Shown: piece by piece, positions 35,329 to 45,011 of the stretch | Layout: each line of letters starts with the position of its first letter | How positions within the stretch are numbered: position 1 is the stretch's first letter | Assembly: GCA_035551995.1 (NCBI GenBank) | Contig: DASZME010000058.1 | Coordinates: 36,967 to 100,966, forward strand | Reading direction: 5' to 3' | Length of the DNA stretch: 64,000 bases | From: RYN-428 sp035551995 | GTDB taxonomy: Bacteria; Planctomycetota; Phycisphaerae; Tepidisphaerales; Tepidisphaeraceae | The notes under the pieces: model-generated | What the model saw: only the letters and a program-made list of their open reading frames with translations | Databases searched by the model: none | What the model was told of the DNA's origin: nothing | Translations under genes and position numbers: made by a program

Positions 35329-38076
35329 TTAACCCGCCGACGCCTCCGCGTTTTCCAAATCCAGTCCGGCTAGCTCAGATTGATCGACCGCGCCATTGCG
35401 ATCCCGAGCGGCGCGTTTTTCCGCCGCAATGTCGCGTTTTTTTTCCCGCGAGCTTTTCTTCGGATGAACCGGATAAAACTCCGATTTCTCCGCCACTTCG
35501 TCGATCAATCCCAGCACCGGATTGGAAACCCGCCAGCGATTGACCAGGTACATCGCCCAGACCGTCATCGGCAAGAGCACCGCGATCCGGCTGAACGGAT
35601 ACATGTCCAGCAGCAGCACCCCCGACAGCACGATCATCGCCACCATCATCATCCGGCAGAAGTTGCTCATCTTCGGCTCAACCCGAACCCGCGTCAGGCG
35701 GCCGACGCCGTGATGATGTTCCGTGCAGGTCGTGATTTGCAGGTTGACGTATCGCGAGGCGTAGATTTCCAGATCCCACGCGTTCCATCCGCTGTCCAGA
35801 CGAAACCGCCAACCCGCCGCCCGAACTTCGTCGGTGATCCGTTCCAGCAGCACGAATCGGCTGTGATCCTTGTTCCAGTATTTCAGCGTATAGCGATCGT
35901 GAACATCAAACGGCAGCCGATGATCGCGGCGATAGCCACGCGCCTCCTTGCGCAAAATCATCACCTTGTTTTTCAGGCGAACCGAGTACCGTGCCCACCC
36001 GCGAACGATCGGCTGGCGATAGTGCAGCCAGGCGATCAACGGCCGGGAAAGCCAGTGCGCATGCTTAGGGCGCGGCGCCTGAATTCCCGCGACGATCGAC
36101 CAAAAGGCCGGCGTGAGCAGCATGACCGCCGCCACCGCCAGCAACGGGGTTATCGCCAATCCAAGGACCATCACGAAGCAGGCGAGAAGCTGCCATTCGA
36201 TGCTCATCATCATCATGACAGTGAGCGACGCCGGCTTGCGGTAAATAGTTTGAAACAAGCCGGTGCCGAAGAGGCCGTGATAAACGACATCGTGACCAAG
36301 GCGAATGCCCACGTCGTCGGAGCCGTAAATTTTGCCGCGCCAATGACTGGCGCCAAGACTGTTGAAGTGTTCGGGGTGTTTGTATTTGAGCAGCGCCTCG
36401 GCTTCGCCGTAACCGCGCTGCTGGTTGAGATACGCCTTCACGGTATTTCGGCGATAGTGCCAGACCTGCGCCGCGGGGGAGAATCCGATGGAGTAGCCGA
36501 GGTCTTGCAGGCGCCAGATGACGTCCACGTCGTCGCCGGCCTTGCGATATTGGGAGTCGAAGCCGTTGATCTGCTTGAGGGCCCAGGTGTAGAACGCCAT
36601 GTTGCAGCCGGGCACATGCTCGGCGGTGCGATCGTCCACCATGACATGGGTGGGCCCGCCGGGCGAAAGTCCGACGCAATCGGCGACCCATGATCCTTCG
36701 TCGGGGATGAGATTCGGGCCGCCCATGCCGATATGGCCGCTGCGGACCAGGGCCAGGGCAAGGAAGTAGAGCCAGTCCTCGTCGGCTTCGCAGTCGCTGT
36801 CGGTGTAGACGACGATATCGCCCAGCGCCGCGTTCATGCCGACGTTGCGGGCGTAGCTCAGGCCCATGTTTTTCTGCTTGATGTTTCGCACCCACGGGAA
36901 TTTTTTCAGGATTTCCTGGGTGTGGTCCTTGCTGCCGTCATCGACGAAAACGATTTCAAAATCGGGATAGCGAATCTTCGCCATCGACGCCAGGCACGAT
37001 TCGACCGTGCTGGCGCCGTTGTAAGAGCAGATCACCACGCTGACCTTGGGCAACTTGACCCCCACGGCCACCTGCGGCGCCTTCTCGAAAATCTCCTTGA
37101 CGGCGTTGAACGAAGGTTTCTTCGAGCGATCGCGGCGAGTCAGGCCAAATGCCCAGTCGTCGATCCGCCAGCCATGAACGTACCAGTCATCCGTGAAACT
37201 GAAGACGAAACACCCGACGGCCCCTTCGTCGTACGACGCGCGGATCTGGCGATCGAGAATCTCCGCCTGCTTTTCTTCGGAATATTCGCGGAACGTATCG
37301 ATTCCATATTCGCCGAGCATGAGCGGCAGTTCGCCGGCGATCATCTGGAGCCGGGCCATGTAATTTCGAAACGCCTTTTCGTCGTGCAGATAGACGTTGA
37401 AGCAGACGAAATCGAGTTTGCGCGGCCGGAGGTATTCGGTCGTCGGGAAATTGGCGAACGTGAACAGGCAATGCGGCGCCTCCTGCCTGCCGACACAAAC
37501 CAGCTCATCGATAAACTCTTCGATCTTCGCCGCCCCGGCGAATCGAACGATGTCCGGCGGAATTTCGTTGACCACGCTGATGGCGAAAACCGCGGGATGA
37601 TTGCCGCACTTTTGTGCCGCTTCGCGAACGGCCGAGCGGGCCTCCTCGGTCACTTCAGGATCGCCGACGAAGCTGAGATTCTTCGGCCACGACACATCCA
37701 GAAAAATCTTCAATCCCCGCTCCTGCGCCAAGTCGAGAAACCAGGTGGGCGGCAGATGATAAATCCGCAAACAATTCGCCCCCAGCTCACGGATCAACTC
37801 AAAATCCTTCCCCGCCTGCTCGACGTCCGGAAGAAACAATCCATCTTTATTCGGCGCGAAGGGTCCGTAGGTAACGCCCTTGACGTAGAATTTTTCGTCT
37901 CCCAGCCGAAAGAATTTCCCGTCGCGCCGAACGCGATTGGCCACGTGCAGCATCGTTCGCTGACGGCCTTCGGGAAGGATCGACGCGGGCGTACGTGCCG
38001 CCGGCGCGGCGACCGACCGCGCAAGATCGACGGATGGCTGGGCGGCCGGTTTAGCTGTAACCAAGGTAGGAGGCAT
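35329..38076 (-). CDS. Glycoside hydrolase (clan GH-A-like)/glycosyltransferase family 2 fusion (915 aa)
   Basis: Residues about 40-335 form a TIM-barrel hydrolase of the GH2/GH5 type: acid/base Glu171 in VVNEIPPD and nucleophile Glu256 in LGEYGID. Residues about 353-590 are a GT2 enzyme: VSVVICSYNG, FVDDGSKD, TDSDCE and GDDVDVIWRL. Two membrane hairpins follow (MMMMSIEWQLLACFVMVLG near 665 and FCRMMMVAMIVLSGVLLL near 840), then a charged tail. An enzyme that makes and one that cuts glycan in one chain suggests polymerisation with trimming or length control of an envelope or exopolysaccharide. The product is unknown. The ATG at 38076 is used; an internal start at residue 42 is possible. Confidence 0.85.
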   Translation of the reverse strand: MPPTLVTAKPAAQPSVDLARSVAAPAARTPASILPEGRQRTMLHVANRVRRDGKFFRLGDEKFYVKGVTYGPFAPNKDGLFLPDVEQAGKDFELIRELGANCLRIYHLPPTWFLDLAQERGLKIFLDVSWPKNLSFVGDPEVTEEARSAVREAAQKCGNHPAVFAISVVNEIPPDIVRFAGAAKIEEFIDELVCVGRQEAPHCLFTFANFPTTEYLRPRKLDFVCFNVYLHDEKAFRNYMARLQMIAGELPLMLGEYGIDTFREYSEEKQAEILDRQIRASYDEGAVGCFVFSFTDDWYVHGWRIDDWAFGLTRRDRSKKPSFNAVKEIFEKAPQVAVGVKLPKVSVVICSYNGASTVESCLASMAKIRYPDFEIVFVDDGSKDHTQEILKKFPWVRNIKQKNMGLSYARNVGMNAALGDIVVYTDSDCEADEDWLYFLALALVRSGHIGMGGPNLIPDEGSWVADCVGLSPGGPTHVMVDDRTAEHVPGCNMAFYTWALKQINGFDSQYRKAGDDVDVIWRLQDLGYSIGFSPAAQVWHYRRNTVKAYLNQQRGYGEAEALLKYKHPEHFNSLGASHWRGKIYGSDDVGIRLGHDVVYHGLFGTGLFQTIYRKPASLTVMMMMSIEWQLLACFVMVLGLAITPLLAVAAVMLLTPAFWSIVAGIQAPRPKHAHWLSRPLIAWLHYRQPIVRGWARYSVRLKNKVMILRKEARGYRRDHRLPFDVHDRYTLKYWNKDHSRFVLLERITDEVRAAGWRFRLDSGWNAWDLEIYASRYVNLQITTCTEHHHGVGRLTRVRVEPKMSNFCRMMMVAMIVLSGVLLLDMYPFSRIAVLLPMTVWAMYLVNRWRVSNPVLGLIDEVAEKSEFYPVHPKKSSREKKRDIAAEKRAARDRNGAVDQSELAGLDLENAEASAG

Positions 38077-38543
38077 GGGATGATTATCGTAATAAATAGT
38101 CGGCGACGAACCTAGCAAAATGTATCCGATATCGCGGCTCGCGGTCTACCCTATCCCGACAATTTTGCGAAGTTCGTCAATGATATCGAACTTGCCGTGC
38201 GATTGCGTCCGATAATCCCCTTCATCGCCTGAGCGTTCGCCGATGACGCCGGTTCAAAGGTATCCCCAAGTGGCGATCCAATTTCTCGTATTGCCTCAGA
38301 ACCGGGGTACGTCATGAAAACCATATCACACCGATCTGACGGGAATTTCCGGGGAGTCCTGTTTCATCGCCGAAACGAGGGCAAACGCATCGCGTCGCGT
38401 GGGTTGGAGTATTCGCGGCGGATCGATCACCTTTGCATGCCGGCGCCGTTTCCGGAATTCCTTCAACGGTTCTCCGCGAATCGAGCCTTTGATTTCCAGT
38501 ACGCCCAACCGCCGCTTTTAGGGAGCGATAGCCGGGATTGTAT
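38077..38543. other. Intergenic region, possibly with decayed coding remnants
   Basis: This 467-bp gap lies between fumC and the GH-GT gene, both on the minus strand. Two short minus-strand frames look protein-like (38326-38508, and 38138-38240 ending DIIDELRKIVGIG) but have no proper start or recognisable family. An imperfect inverted repeat (AAGTTCG/CGAACTT) lies around 38169-38192. Confidence 0.35.
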
Positions 38544-39971
38544 TCATCCTCCCCCGCTGCCGATCATATCCGCTTGCGGCTGGGTCATTCGCCTGGCGTC
38601 CATTGCCTTGTCGAGTTCCGCTTCGGTCAGGAGCTTTCGCTCCGCGGCGACCTGCCGAACGGTTTTTCCGGACTTGAAGCTCTCCTTCGCGACATCCGCC
38701 GCTTTATCGTAGCCGATGATCGGCGCCAGGCTGGTGCACATCGCCAGGCTTTGTTCGACCAACCCTTCGCAACGCTCGACGTTCGCTTCCAGTCCCGCCA
38801 CGCATCGATCGGCGAAAACGCGGGCGGCTTGGGACAACAGCTCGATCGATTGAAGCAGGTTATACGCCATCACCGGCATCATGACGTTCAGCTCGAACGT
38901 GCTGCCCAATCCGCTGGCGGCGAAGGCGATGGTCGCGTCATTGCCGATCACCTGGGCGGCGACCATCAACGCCATCTCGCTCATGACCGGATTCACTTTT
39001 CCCGGCATGATCGAACTGCCGGGCTGCGTGGAGGGAATGGAAATCTCGCCGATCCCGCAACGCGGGCCGCTGGAGAGCCAGCGGATATCGTTGGCGATTT
39101 TCGACAGGCTGATAGCGATCGTTTTGAGAAACCCGCTGGCTTCGACCACGCCGTCCTTGGACGCCTGGGCCTCGAAATGGTTTTGAGCTTCGACGAATTC
39201 GATGCCGGTTTTTTTGGCGATCACGGCGATCGCCTGCCCGGCAAAATCCGGGTGGGAGTTAATGCCGGTGCCGACGGCGGTGCCGCCAAGCGGAAGCTCG
39301 CGCAGGCAGCGAACGGCCTTTTGGCATCGCTCGACGGCGAGCTTGGCCTGATGAGCATATCCCGACAGTTCCTGCCCCAATCGGATCGGCGTGGCATCCT
39401 GCAAATGCGTGCGGCCGATTTTAACCACCGAATCATACTCTGCCGCTTTCCTGGAAAGCGCGTCGGCCAGACGTTGAAACGCCGGCATGAGCGATCGCGA
39501 GATGGCGACCGCCGCCGAGACATGGATGGCGGTCGGAATCGAATCGTTGGAGCTTTGCTCCATGTTGACATGATCGTTGGGGTGGATCGGATCTTTTCCG
39601 CCGCGTTTGCCGGTGGCGATTTCATTGGCCCGGCTGGCGACAACCTCATTGGTGTTCATGTTCGTCGAGGTGCCCGAGCCGGTCTGGAAAATATCCACCA
39701 CGAACTGGTCGTCAAGCTTCCCGTCGATCACGTCCTGGGCGGCTTGTTGAACGAGTTGCCTGCGGCGATCGTCGAGAAATCCGAGCTTGAAGTTAATCTC
39801 GGCGCAGGCCCATTTGATCAGCCCCATCGAGGCGATGAAGCCGCGATTAAATCTCAAATCTGAAATCGGGAAATTCTCGACGGCCCTTCCGGTCTGGGCG
39901 CCATAATAGGCCTCGGCGGGAATTTTCATCTCGCCCATCGAGTCTTTTTCAATGCGGAATTGTTCGGGCAT
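38544..39971 (-). CDS. fumC: Fumarate hydratase class II
   Basis: The 475-residue protein has the superfamily signature GSSIMPGKVNP, the family segments TGSGTSTNMNTNEV and HPNDHVNMEQSSNDS, and the N-terminal MGEMKIPAEAYYGAQTGRA. It interconverts fumarate and malate in the citric acid cycle. Aspartase shares much of this, but the sequence order and length are those of FumC. It seems monocistronic, divergent from the S10 peptidase gene. Confidence 0.96.
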   Translation of the reverse strand: MPEQFRIEKDSMGEMKIPAEAYYGAQTGRAVENFPISDLRFNRGFIASMGLIKWACAEINFKLGFLDDRRRQLVQQAAQDVIDGKLDDQFVVDIFQTGSGTSTNMNTNEVVASRANEIATGKRGGKDPIHPNDHVNMEQSSNDSIPTAIHVSAAVAISRSLMPAFQRLADALSRKAAEYDSVVKIGRTHLQDATPIRLGQELSGYAHQAKLAVERCQKAVRCLRELPLGGTAVGTGINSHPDFAGQAIAVIAKKTGIEFVEAQNHFEAQASKDGVVEASGFLKTIAISLSKIANDIRWLSSGPRCGIGEISIPSTQPGSSIMPGKVNPVMSEMALMVAAQVIGNDATIAFAASGLGSTFELNVMMPVMAYNLLQSIELLSQAARVFADRCVAGLEANVERCEGLVEQSLAMCTSLAPIIGYDKAADVAKESFKSGKTVRQVAAERKLLTEAELDKAMDARRMTQPQADMIGSGGG

Positions 39972-40130
39972 GTGCTCCTCGCGTGAAAGAATTCAAGAGG
40001 CGGACATTATGGACACTGAGCGCTAATTGAAAAGCGCCGCCGGCAACTTTTCGGGCCGCGCCACCGCCGTGGTGTTTCGGATCGAACGGATCGCCCGTAT
40101 GATCCGGCCTTCGATAAACAGGGAATCCGA

Positions 40131-41678
40131 ATGCTTAAGAAAATTTCGCTCGCGCTCGCGTTGCTGGTGTCGGTGTGGTCAGTGCGGTTGGCCGTCGGCG
40201 AGCCGCCGACCGAACCTCACAAGGCGGATCAGTCCGCGGCGGACAAGCTCTCGGTGACCGAGGGACAAATCTCCATCAACGATCAGACGCTCAAGTACAA
40301 GGCCACCGCCGGGCAGATGATCTTGAGGGATGATTCGGGGAAGGCCAAGGCGGAGATGTTCTTCGTCGCCTACGAGAAGCAACCGGCTGAGCCGCGCGGA
40401 ACCCGGCCGATCACCTTCGTTTTCAACGGCGGACCCGGCGCGGCGGCGGTCTGGCTGCACCTGGGAACGGCCGGTCCCAAGCGCGTGGCGCTCGACGAAG
40501 AAGGCGACGCGCCTTCGCCTCCCTATCGGCTGGAAGACAATCCCAATACCTGGCTCACCGCCACGGACTTGGTTTTCATCGATCCGGTCGGCACCGGGTA
40601 TAGCCGGGCAGTCGCCGGGGAAAAGCCCGAGCAGTTTTACGGCGTCGAGGAGGACATCCGCTCGGTGGCCGAGTTTATCCGAATGTACGTCACGCGGAAT
40701 CAGCGGTGGTCTTCGCCGAAATTTCTCGCCGGCGAAAGCTACGGAACCACCCGCGCCGCCGCCCTTTCCCAACATCTGCTCGAGCAGCAAGGGATCAGCC
40801 TCAATGGCATCGTATTGATATCGTCGGTGCTCAACTTCCGCACGATCCAGTTTGGCGGCGGGAATGAATTGCCGTTCGCCCTTTACCTTCCAAGCTATAC
40901 GGCAATCGCGCATCATTTCAAGAAATTGCCGCCTGATTTGCAAAACGCCGATTTGGCGAAAACCGTCAAAGACGTCGAGCAATGGGCCACGCACGATTAT
41001 CTGACCGCCCTGATATCCGGCAGTGCTCTCTCGGCCGACGAGCGCAAAACGGTGGCCGTTCGCCTCGCGCGCTATACCGGCCTGAGCGCGCAGTACGTCG
41101 AGAAAAGCGATCTCCGCGTCGATCCCGGCGATTTTCGCAAGGAACTGTTAATCGATGAACGGAAAGTGATCGGTCGATTCGACGCTCGGATCGCCGGTTA
41201 CAATCCCGATCCGCTGTCGGAGGGCGCCGACTACGATCCCAGCCTTCCCCCCTACCTCGCGGCCTATACCGCCACGTTCAACGAATACGCGCGCGGAACG
41301 CTCAAATATGAAAGCGATCGATCGTACGATGTATTGACCGGCCGGGTGCACCCGTGGAACTTCGGCCCGGCCGGGAACGGATTCCTTGACGTCGCGCCAA
41401 ACCTGCAGGACGCGATGATGAAAAATCCGGGGATGAAGGTGATGTTCTGCAACGGATCGGCCGACCTGGCCACGCCCTACCTGGCCGCGACGTATACCAT
41501 CAATCACCTGGCCCTCAGCGCCGCCCTCCGCGCCAATATTACCCATAATATCTACGTCGGCGGGCACATGATCTATCACTATCACCCGTCGCTGATCAAA
41601 CTGGGCGACGACGTGCGTTCGTTTATCCGGGATGCGGTCCCGCGAGCGCCTTCGACGCAAGGGTCATCTTTACATTGA
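40131..41678 (+). CDS. Secreted S10 serine carboxypeptidase (515 aa)
   Basis: A signal peptide (MLKKISLALALLVSVWSVRL) is followed by an alpha/beta hydrolase fold. The triad is visible: Ser203 in AGESYGTTRA, Asp in NGSADLATPY (about residue 445) and His in GGHMIYHYHP (about 486). ITFVFNGGPGAAAVWLHLG forms the oxyanion region typical of family S10. It should remove C-terminal residues from peptides outside the cytoplasm. bamA begins 85 bp downstream on the same strand and may be cotranscribed. Confidence 0.93.
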   Translation: MLKKISLALALLVSVWSVRLAVGEPPTEPHKADQSAADKLSVTEGQISINDQTLKYKATAGQMILRDDSGKAKAEMFFVAYEKQPAEPRGTRPITFVFNGGPGAAAVWLHLGTAGPKRVALDEEGDAPSPPYRLEDNPNTWLTATDLVFIDPVGTGYSRAVAGEKPEQFYGVEEDIRSVAEFIRMYVTRNQRWSSPKFLAGESYGTTRAAALSQHLLEQQGISLNGIVLISSVLNFRTIQFGGGNELPFALYLPSYTAIAHHFKKLPPDLQNADLAKTVKDVEQWATHDYLTALISGSALSADERKTVAVRLARYTGLSAQYVEKSDLRVDPGDFRKELLIDERKVIGRFDARIAGYNPDPLSEGADYDPSLPPYLAAYTATFNEYARGTLKYESDRSYDVLTGRVHPWNFGPAGNGFLDVAPNLQDAMMKNPGMKVMFCNGSADLATPYLAATYTINHLALSAALRANITHNIYVGGHMIYHYHPSLIKLGDDVRSFIRDAVPRAPSTQGSSLH

Positions 41679-41763
41679 TGCCCTTCCGGCTACACTCTTC
41701 CCCTCTACCCGGCAACGGCAGGACGCCGCGCCGGTTTCACTTTCCTCGTGGAACACACTGCGC

Positions 41764-44184
41764 GTGACGAAGACGAAACACCGAAGCCCGGCATTGCGGA
41801 GGATCTGCACGCCGTTGCTTGGATTGAGCCTGGCGCTGCCGCTGACCGCCGCGCGCCGGGCGGCCGGACAACAGGCCGCCGGCCCGACGTCGCGACCGTC
41901 GCACGCCCCGTCTTTTGAGCTCAAGGGCCGCCCTGTCGAAGACGTTCGCATCACCGGCAACACCACCGTCTCGTTCACCGTCATCCGCAATCTCATTCGC
42001 ACGCAGATCGGCGATAAGTTCGATCCCGCGATGGTACAGGACGATTACCAGCGCATATTCGATCTGAAGAAGTTCGCCAACGTCGACGCCCGCGTGGAGC
42101 CGACAAAGACCGGCGGCGTGATCGTCGTCTTTGACGTGACCGAGCAGCAATTGGTCAAATCCGTGGCGTTTCACGGCAACCATGCCATCACCAGCGAATC
42201 GCTGAAAACCGCCATCGACATTAAGGACGGCCAGGCGATCGATTCGTTTCGGATTTCGCTGGCCCGCCAGACGATCGTCAATCAATATCGCGATCAGAAT
42301 TTTCCGTTTGCCCACGTGGAAGTGCCCGGCGAGGCGCTTTCGAAGCGCGGCGACCTGATTTTCGATATCGTCGAAGGGCCGCAGGTGCGGGTGCGGAATA
42401 TCGAGTTCAAGGGCAACCGGTCGATCGAAGTCGGGAAGCTCAAGGAACAGATTAAAAGCTCGACTTACCTGTTTATCCTGAACGCCGGCAAGTACGATCC
42501 GGAACAGGTTGACGAGGATGTCGCCGCGATCCGGAGATATTACGAAGGCAAGGGATTTTTCGACGCGCGGGTCGATCGCAAACTCATTTATTCGCCGGAC
42601 AATACGGAGTTGGAAATCGACTTCGTCATCGACGAAGGGAGGCGGTATACCGTTAACCGCATCAGCTTTGAGGGCAATTCGCAAATCGGCGAAGCGGCCA
42701 TGAAGAAGGATTTCAAGCTCAAGCCGGGGATGGCGTGGGATAACGAGTATATCCAGTCCGACGTCAAGAAGATCGTGACCGCTTACAGCCCGCTTGGATA
42801 TATTTATCTTCCCAATTCGACCGACGAGGATTATCTCCGCGTCGAGCCGAAACAGATCTATCTCCAGGAGCCGGGAAAGGTGGACCTGGTCTATCAGATT
42901 CATGAGGGCAAGCGATTTAACCTCGGCGGGATTTACGTTCGCGGAAATCACAAAAGCCAGGATAAGCTGGTCCTGCGCGAGTTTCGCGAGCTCACGCCCG
43001 GCTCGCTGTACAACAGTTCGCAGGTGCAAGAGACGCTGGAGCGGTTGAAGGCGCTTCCCTACTTTTCCGGCGTAACCGTCAACCCGATCGGCGATGATCC
43101 CAACTATCGCGATATCCTGGTCGATGTGCAGGAAGGCCATACCGCGTCGTTCAATATCGGCGCCGGAATCAACAGCAACGGCGGCGTCGGCGGCAATCTT
43201 ACCTACCGCCAGAGCAACTTCGATATCACCAACATTCCCGACGATCCGCGCGACGCCCTGAACGAACATGCCTTCACCGGAGCCGGCCAGTCTTTTGTCG
43301 CGAGCTTTGAGCCGGGAACCATCGCGACCAACGCCAGCCTGCGCTTCACCGAGCCGTATATCTTCGATCAGGCGTATTCTTTCAGCGACGAGATCTATTT
43401 ACGCGATCGGCTGCGGGAGGCGTACGACGACCGCCGGTTCGGCGATCGCGTGAGCTTGCAGAAGCGGTTCGACTACAATTTGTCGGCGTCGATTTCGCTG
43501 CGAGCCGAGGGGGTGAAAATTTACCAGGTGCAGGATCCCAAGTCCCGCTCCGAACAGATCCTCGAAGGCGAAGGAACCCACCCCCTTACCAGCGCCAGCC
43601 TTCAGTTTCGCAACGATACGACCAATCCCGGCTTCCTTCCGTACAAGGGGACGGTCATATCCGCCGGTTATGAATACGTCGGCGCGCTCGGCGGCGACTA
43701 CCGCTTCCACAAGCTCACTGCGAACATCGATGGATACCAATCCCTCGGCCACGACCTGCTCGATCGAAAGACAGTGCTCGGCCTCCACGGTTTCGCGGGA
43801 TACATCCCCGGCGAATCGCCGTTTTTCGAGCGCTTCTACGGGGGTGGCATCGGGTCGCTCCGCGGGTTCCGCTTTCGCGGCGTCGGCCCGCGCGACGGAC
43901 GCGGCGCGGATCCGATCGGCGGCAATTTCGCGGCCACCGCGTCGGCGGAAATCAACTTCCCCGTCTACACCGAAACGTTACGCGGCGTGGTCTTCACCGA
44001 CGTCGGCGACTTTGAGTCCCAATTTCGTCTGGGTACAATCCGAAGCAGCGTCGGGGTGGGCATCCGCCTGATTCTGCCCTTCCTGGGACAGACCCCGCTG
44101 GCCATCGACTTTGCCGTGCCGATCACCAAGGCCGACGGAGACGAAAGCCAGTTGATCAGTTTTTCGCTTGGGTTCGCGCAATAG
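41764..44184 (+). CDS. bamA: Outer membrane protein assembly factor BamA
   Basis: The GTG at 41764 is preferred, giving a basic N-terminus and a signal-like stretch (LLGLSLALPLTAARRAAG); longer frames run into the S10 gene. Five POTRA domains follow (starts near VEDVRITGN, VKSVAFHGN, VRNIEFKGN, VNRISFEGN and LGGIYVRGN), then a beta-barrel with GGGIGSLRGFRFRGVG, the conserved LRGF loop. It inserts beta-barrel proteins into the outer membrane. A Skp-like gene and lpxD follow directly, a classic Gram-negative arrangement. Confidence 0.95.
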   Translation: MTKTKHRSPALRRICTPLLGLSLALPLTAARRAAGQQAAGPTSRPSHAPSFELKGRPVEDVRITGNTTVSFTVIRNLIRTQIGDKFDPAMVQDDYQRIFDLKKFANVDARVEPTKTGGVIVVFDVTEQQLVKSVAFHGNHAITSESLKTAIDIKDGQAIDSFRISLARQTIVNQYRDQNFPFAHVEVPGEALSKRGDLIFDIVEGPQVRVRNIEFKGNRSIEVGKLKEQIKSSTYLFILNAGKYDPEQVDEDVAAIRRYYEGKGFFDARVDRKLIYSPDNTELEIDFVIDEGRRYTVNRISFEGNSQIGEAAMKKDFKLKPGMAWDNEYIQSDVKKIVTAYSPLGYIYLPNSTDEDYLRVEPKQIYLQEPGKVDLVYQIHEGKRFNLGGIYVRGNHKSQDKLVLREFRELTPGSLYNSSQVQETLERLKALPYFSGVTVNPIGDDPNYRDILVDVQEGHTASFNIGAGINSNGGVGGNLTYRQSNFDITNIPDDPRDALNEHAFTGAGQSFVASFEPGTIATNASLRFTEPYIFDQAYSFSDEIYLRDRLREAYDDRRFGDRVSLQKRFDYNLSASISLRAEGVKIYQVQDPKSRSEQILEGEGTHPLTSASLQFRNDTTNPGFLPYKGTVISAGYEYVGALGGDYRFHKLTANIDGYQSLGHDLLDRKTVLGLHGFAGYIPGESPFFERFYGGGIGSLRGFRFRGVGPRDGRGADPIGGNFAATASAEINFPVYTETLRGVVFTDVGDFESQFRLGTIRSSVGVGIRLILPFLGQTPLAIDFAVPITKADGDESQLISFSLGFAQ

Positions 44185-44226
44185 GTCCGCGCGATCTTCG
44201 CGGCGCCGTTTTTGAAAGGAATTTAC

Positions 44227-44892
44227 ATGCGTTTCGGCCGTCTAAATCGTTTGTCGCTGTTTGTCGCGATCGTCTGCCCGCTGATTTTTGCCGTGGGGCA
44301 AAGCCTGGCCGCCCCTGCCGGCGCCCCCGCGCCGGCCTCCGTTCCGCCGGGGCCCACGCGCGTCGCGATCGCCAATCCTTCCCGAATTTTTGACCAGATG
44401 AAGGAAACCAAGGTATTGCGCGACAAGCTCGAAGTTCGTCACAAGGAATTGCAGGCCAAGGAACAGGAGCAGCGCAACACCATCGACGCCCTCCTCAAAC
44501 GCAAGAGCGAAACCAACCCCAATCACCCGTCCTATAACGAAATTCTCGAAGCCATCGATAACGCCAAGGGACAGTTGCAGGTGTGGGGCGTTACCGCCAA
44601 GGCCTCGATCGAGCGCGAGCAAAAGCTCATGCTCAAAAATTTATACGACAAGATCGAGAAAGCCATCGGCGACGTGGCCCAAAAACAAGGGATCGATCTG
44701 GTAATGACGGACGGTCGCCAGGAGCTGCTTAACGTCGAGGAGATACCCGCGGAAGAACTTCGCCGGGCGCTGAACGGCCGGATCATCCTTTATTCGGTCA
44801 AGAGCGTGGATCTTACGGAGCAGGTGATTCTCCTGCTGGACGAACAGTACACCAAGAGCGGAAGCGTCGCCACGCCGGCGCCGATCCACTGA
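44227..44892 (+). CDS. OmpH/Skp-like periplasmic chaperone (221 aa)
   Basis: The ATG at 44227 has AAGGA 7 nt upstream. A signal peptide ends near AAPAGAPAP. The middle is a long charged helix pair (residues 60-150, LRDKLEVRHKELQAKEQEQRNTI) and the C-terminal part resembles Skp (EKAIGDVAQKQGIDLVMTD). Skp holds unfolded outer-membrane proteins and delivers them to BamA. It starts 42 bp after bamA and precedes lpxD, which supports the assignment. Confidence 0.88.
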   Translation: MRFGRLNRLSLFVAIVCPLIFAVGQSLAAPAGAPAPASVPPGPTRVAIANPSRIFDQMKETKVLRDKLEVRHKELQAKEQEQRNTIDALLKRKSETNPNHPSYNEILEAIDNAKGQLQVWGVTAKASIEREQKLMLKNLYDKIEKAIGDVAQKQGIDLVMTDGRQELLNVEEIPAEELRRALNGRIILYSVKSVDLTEQVILLLDEQYTKSGSVATPAPIH

Positions 44893-45011
44893 CGGGCGGG
44901 TCGGCGGATCGCGGATTTTCCGAATCGGGTCTTTGCTTCTCGTAAAATCGGCAACGGTGAACGTCGAAACGCCAATCGAGAGATTGCCGTTGCGGCGAGG
45001 TTTTATTCGTC

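Noticed and set aside
35380..36693. Long plus-strand frame opposite the GH-GT gene
   Set aside because: Low-complexity His/Arg-rich translation typical of an antisense shadow.
38138..38240. Minus-strand tail ending DIIDELRKIVGIG
   Set aside because: An in-frame TGA lies just upstream and there is no start codon, so it cannot be a gene as written.
38326..38508. Minus-strand frame of 60 residues (HAKVIDPPRILQPTRRDAF) downstream of fumC
   Set aside because: It looks protein-like but starts with a TTG without a ribosome site and matches no family I can name; kept only as a possible remnant.
44186..44222. Hairpin CGCGA/TCGCG with a T-run between bamA and the Skp-like gene
   Set aside because: The stem is only 5 bp, the T-run is separated from it and overlaps the ribosome site, so termination between these genes is unlikely.
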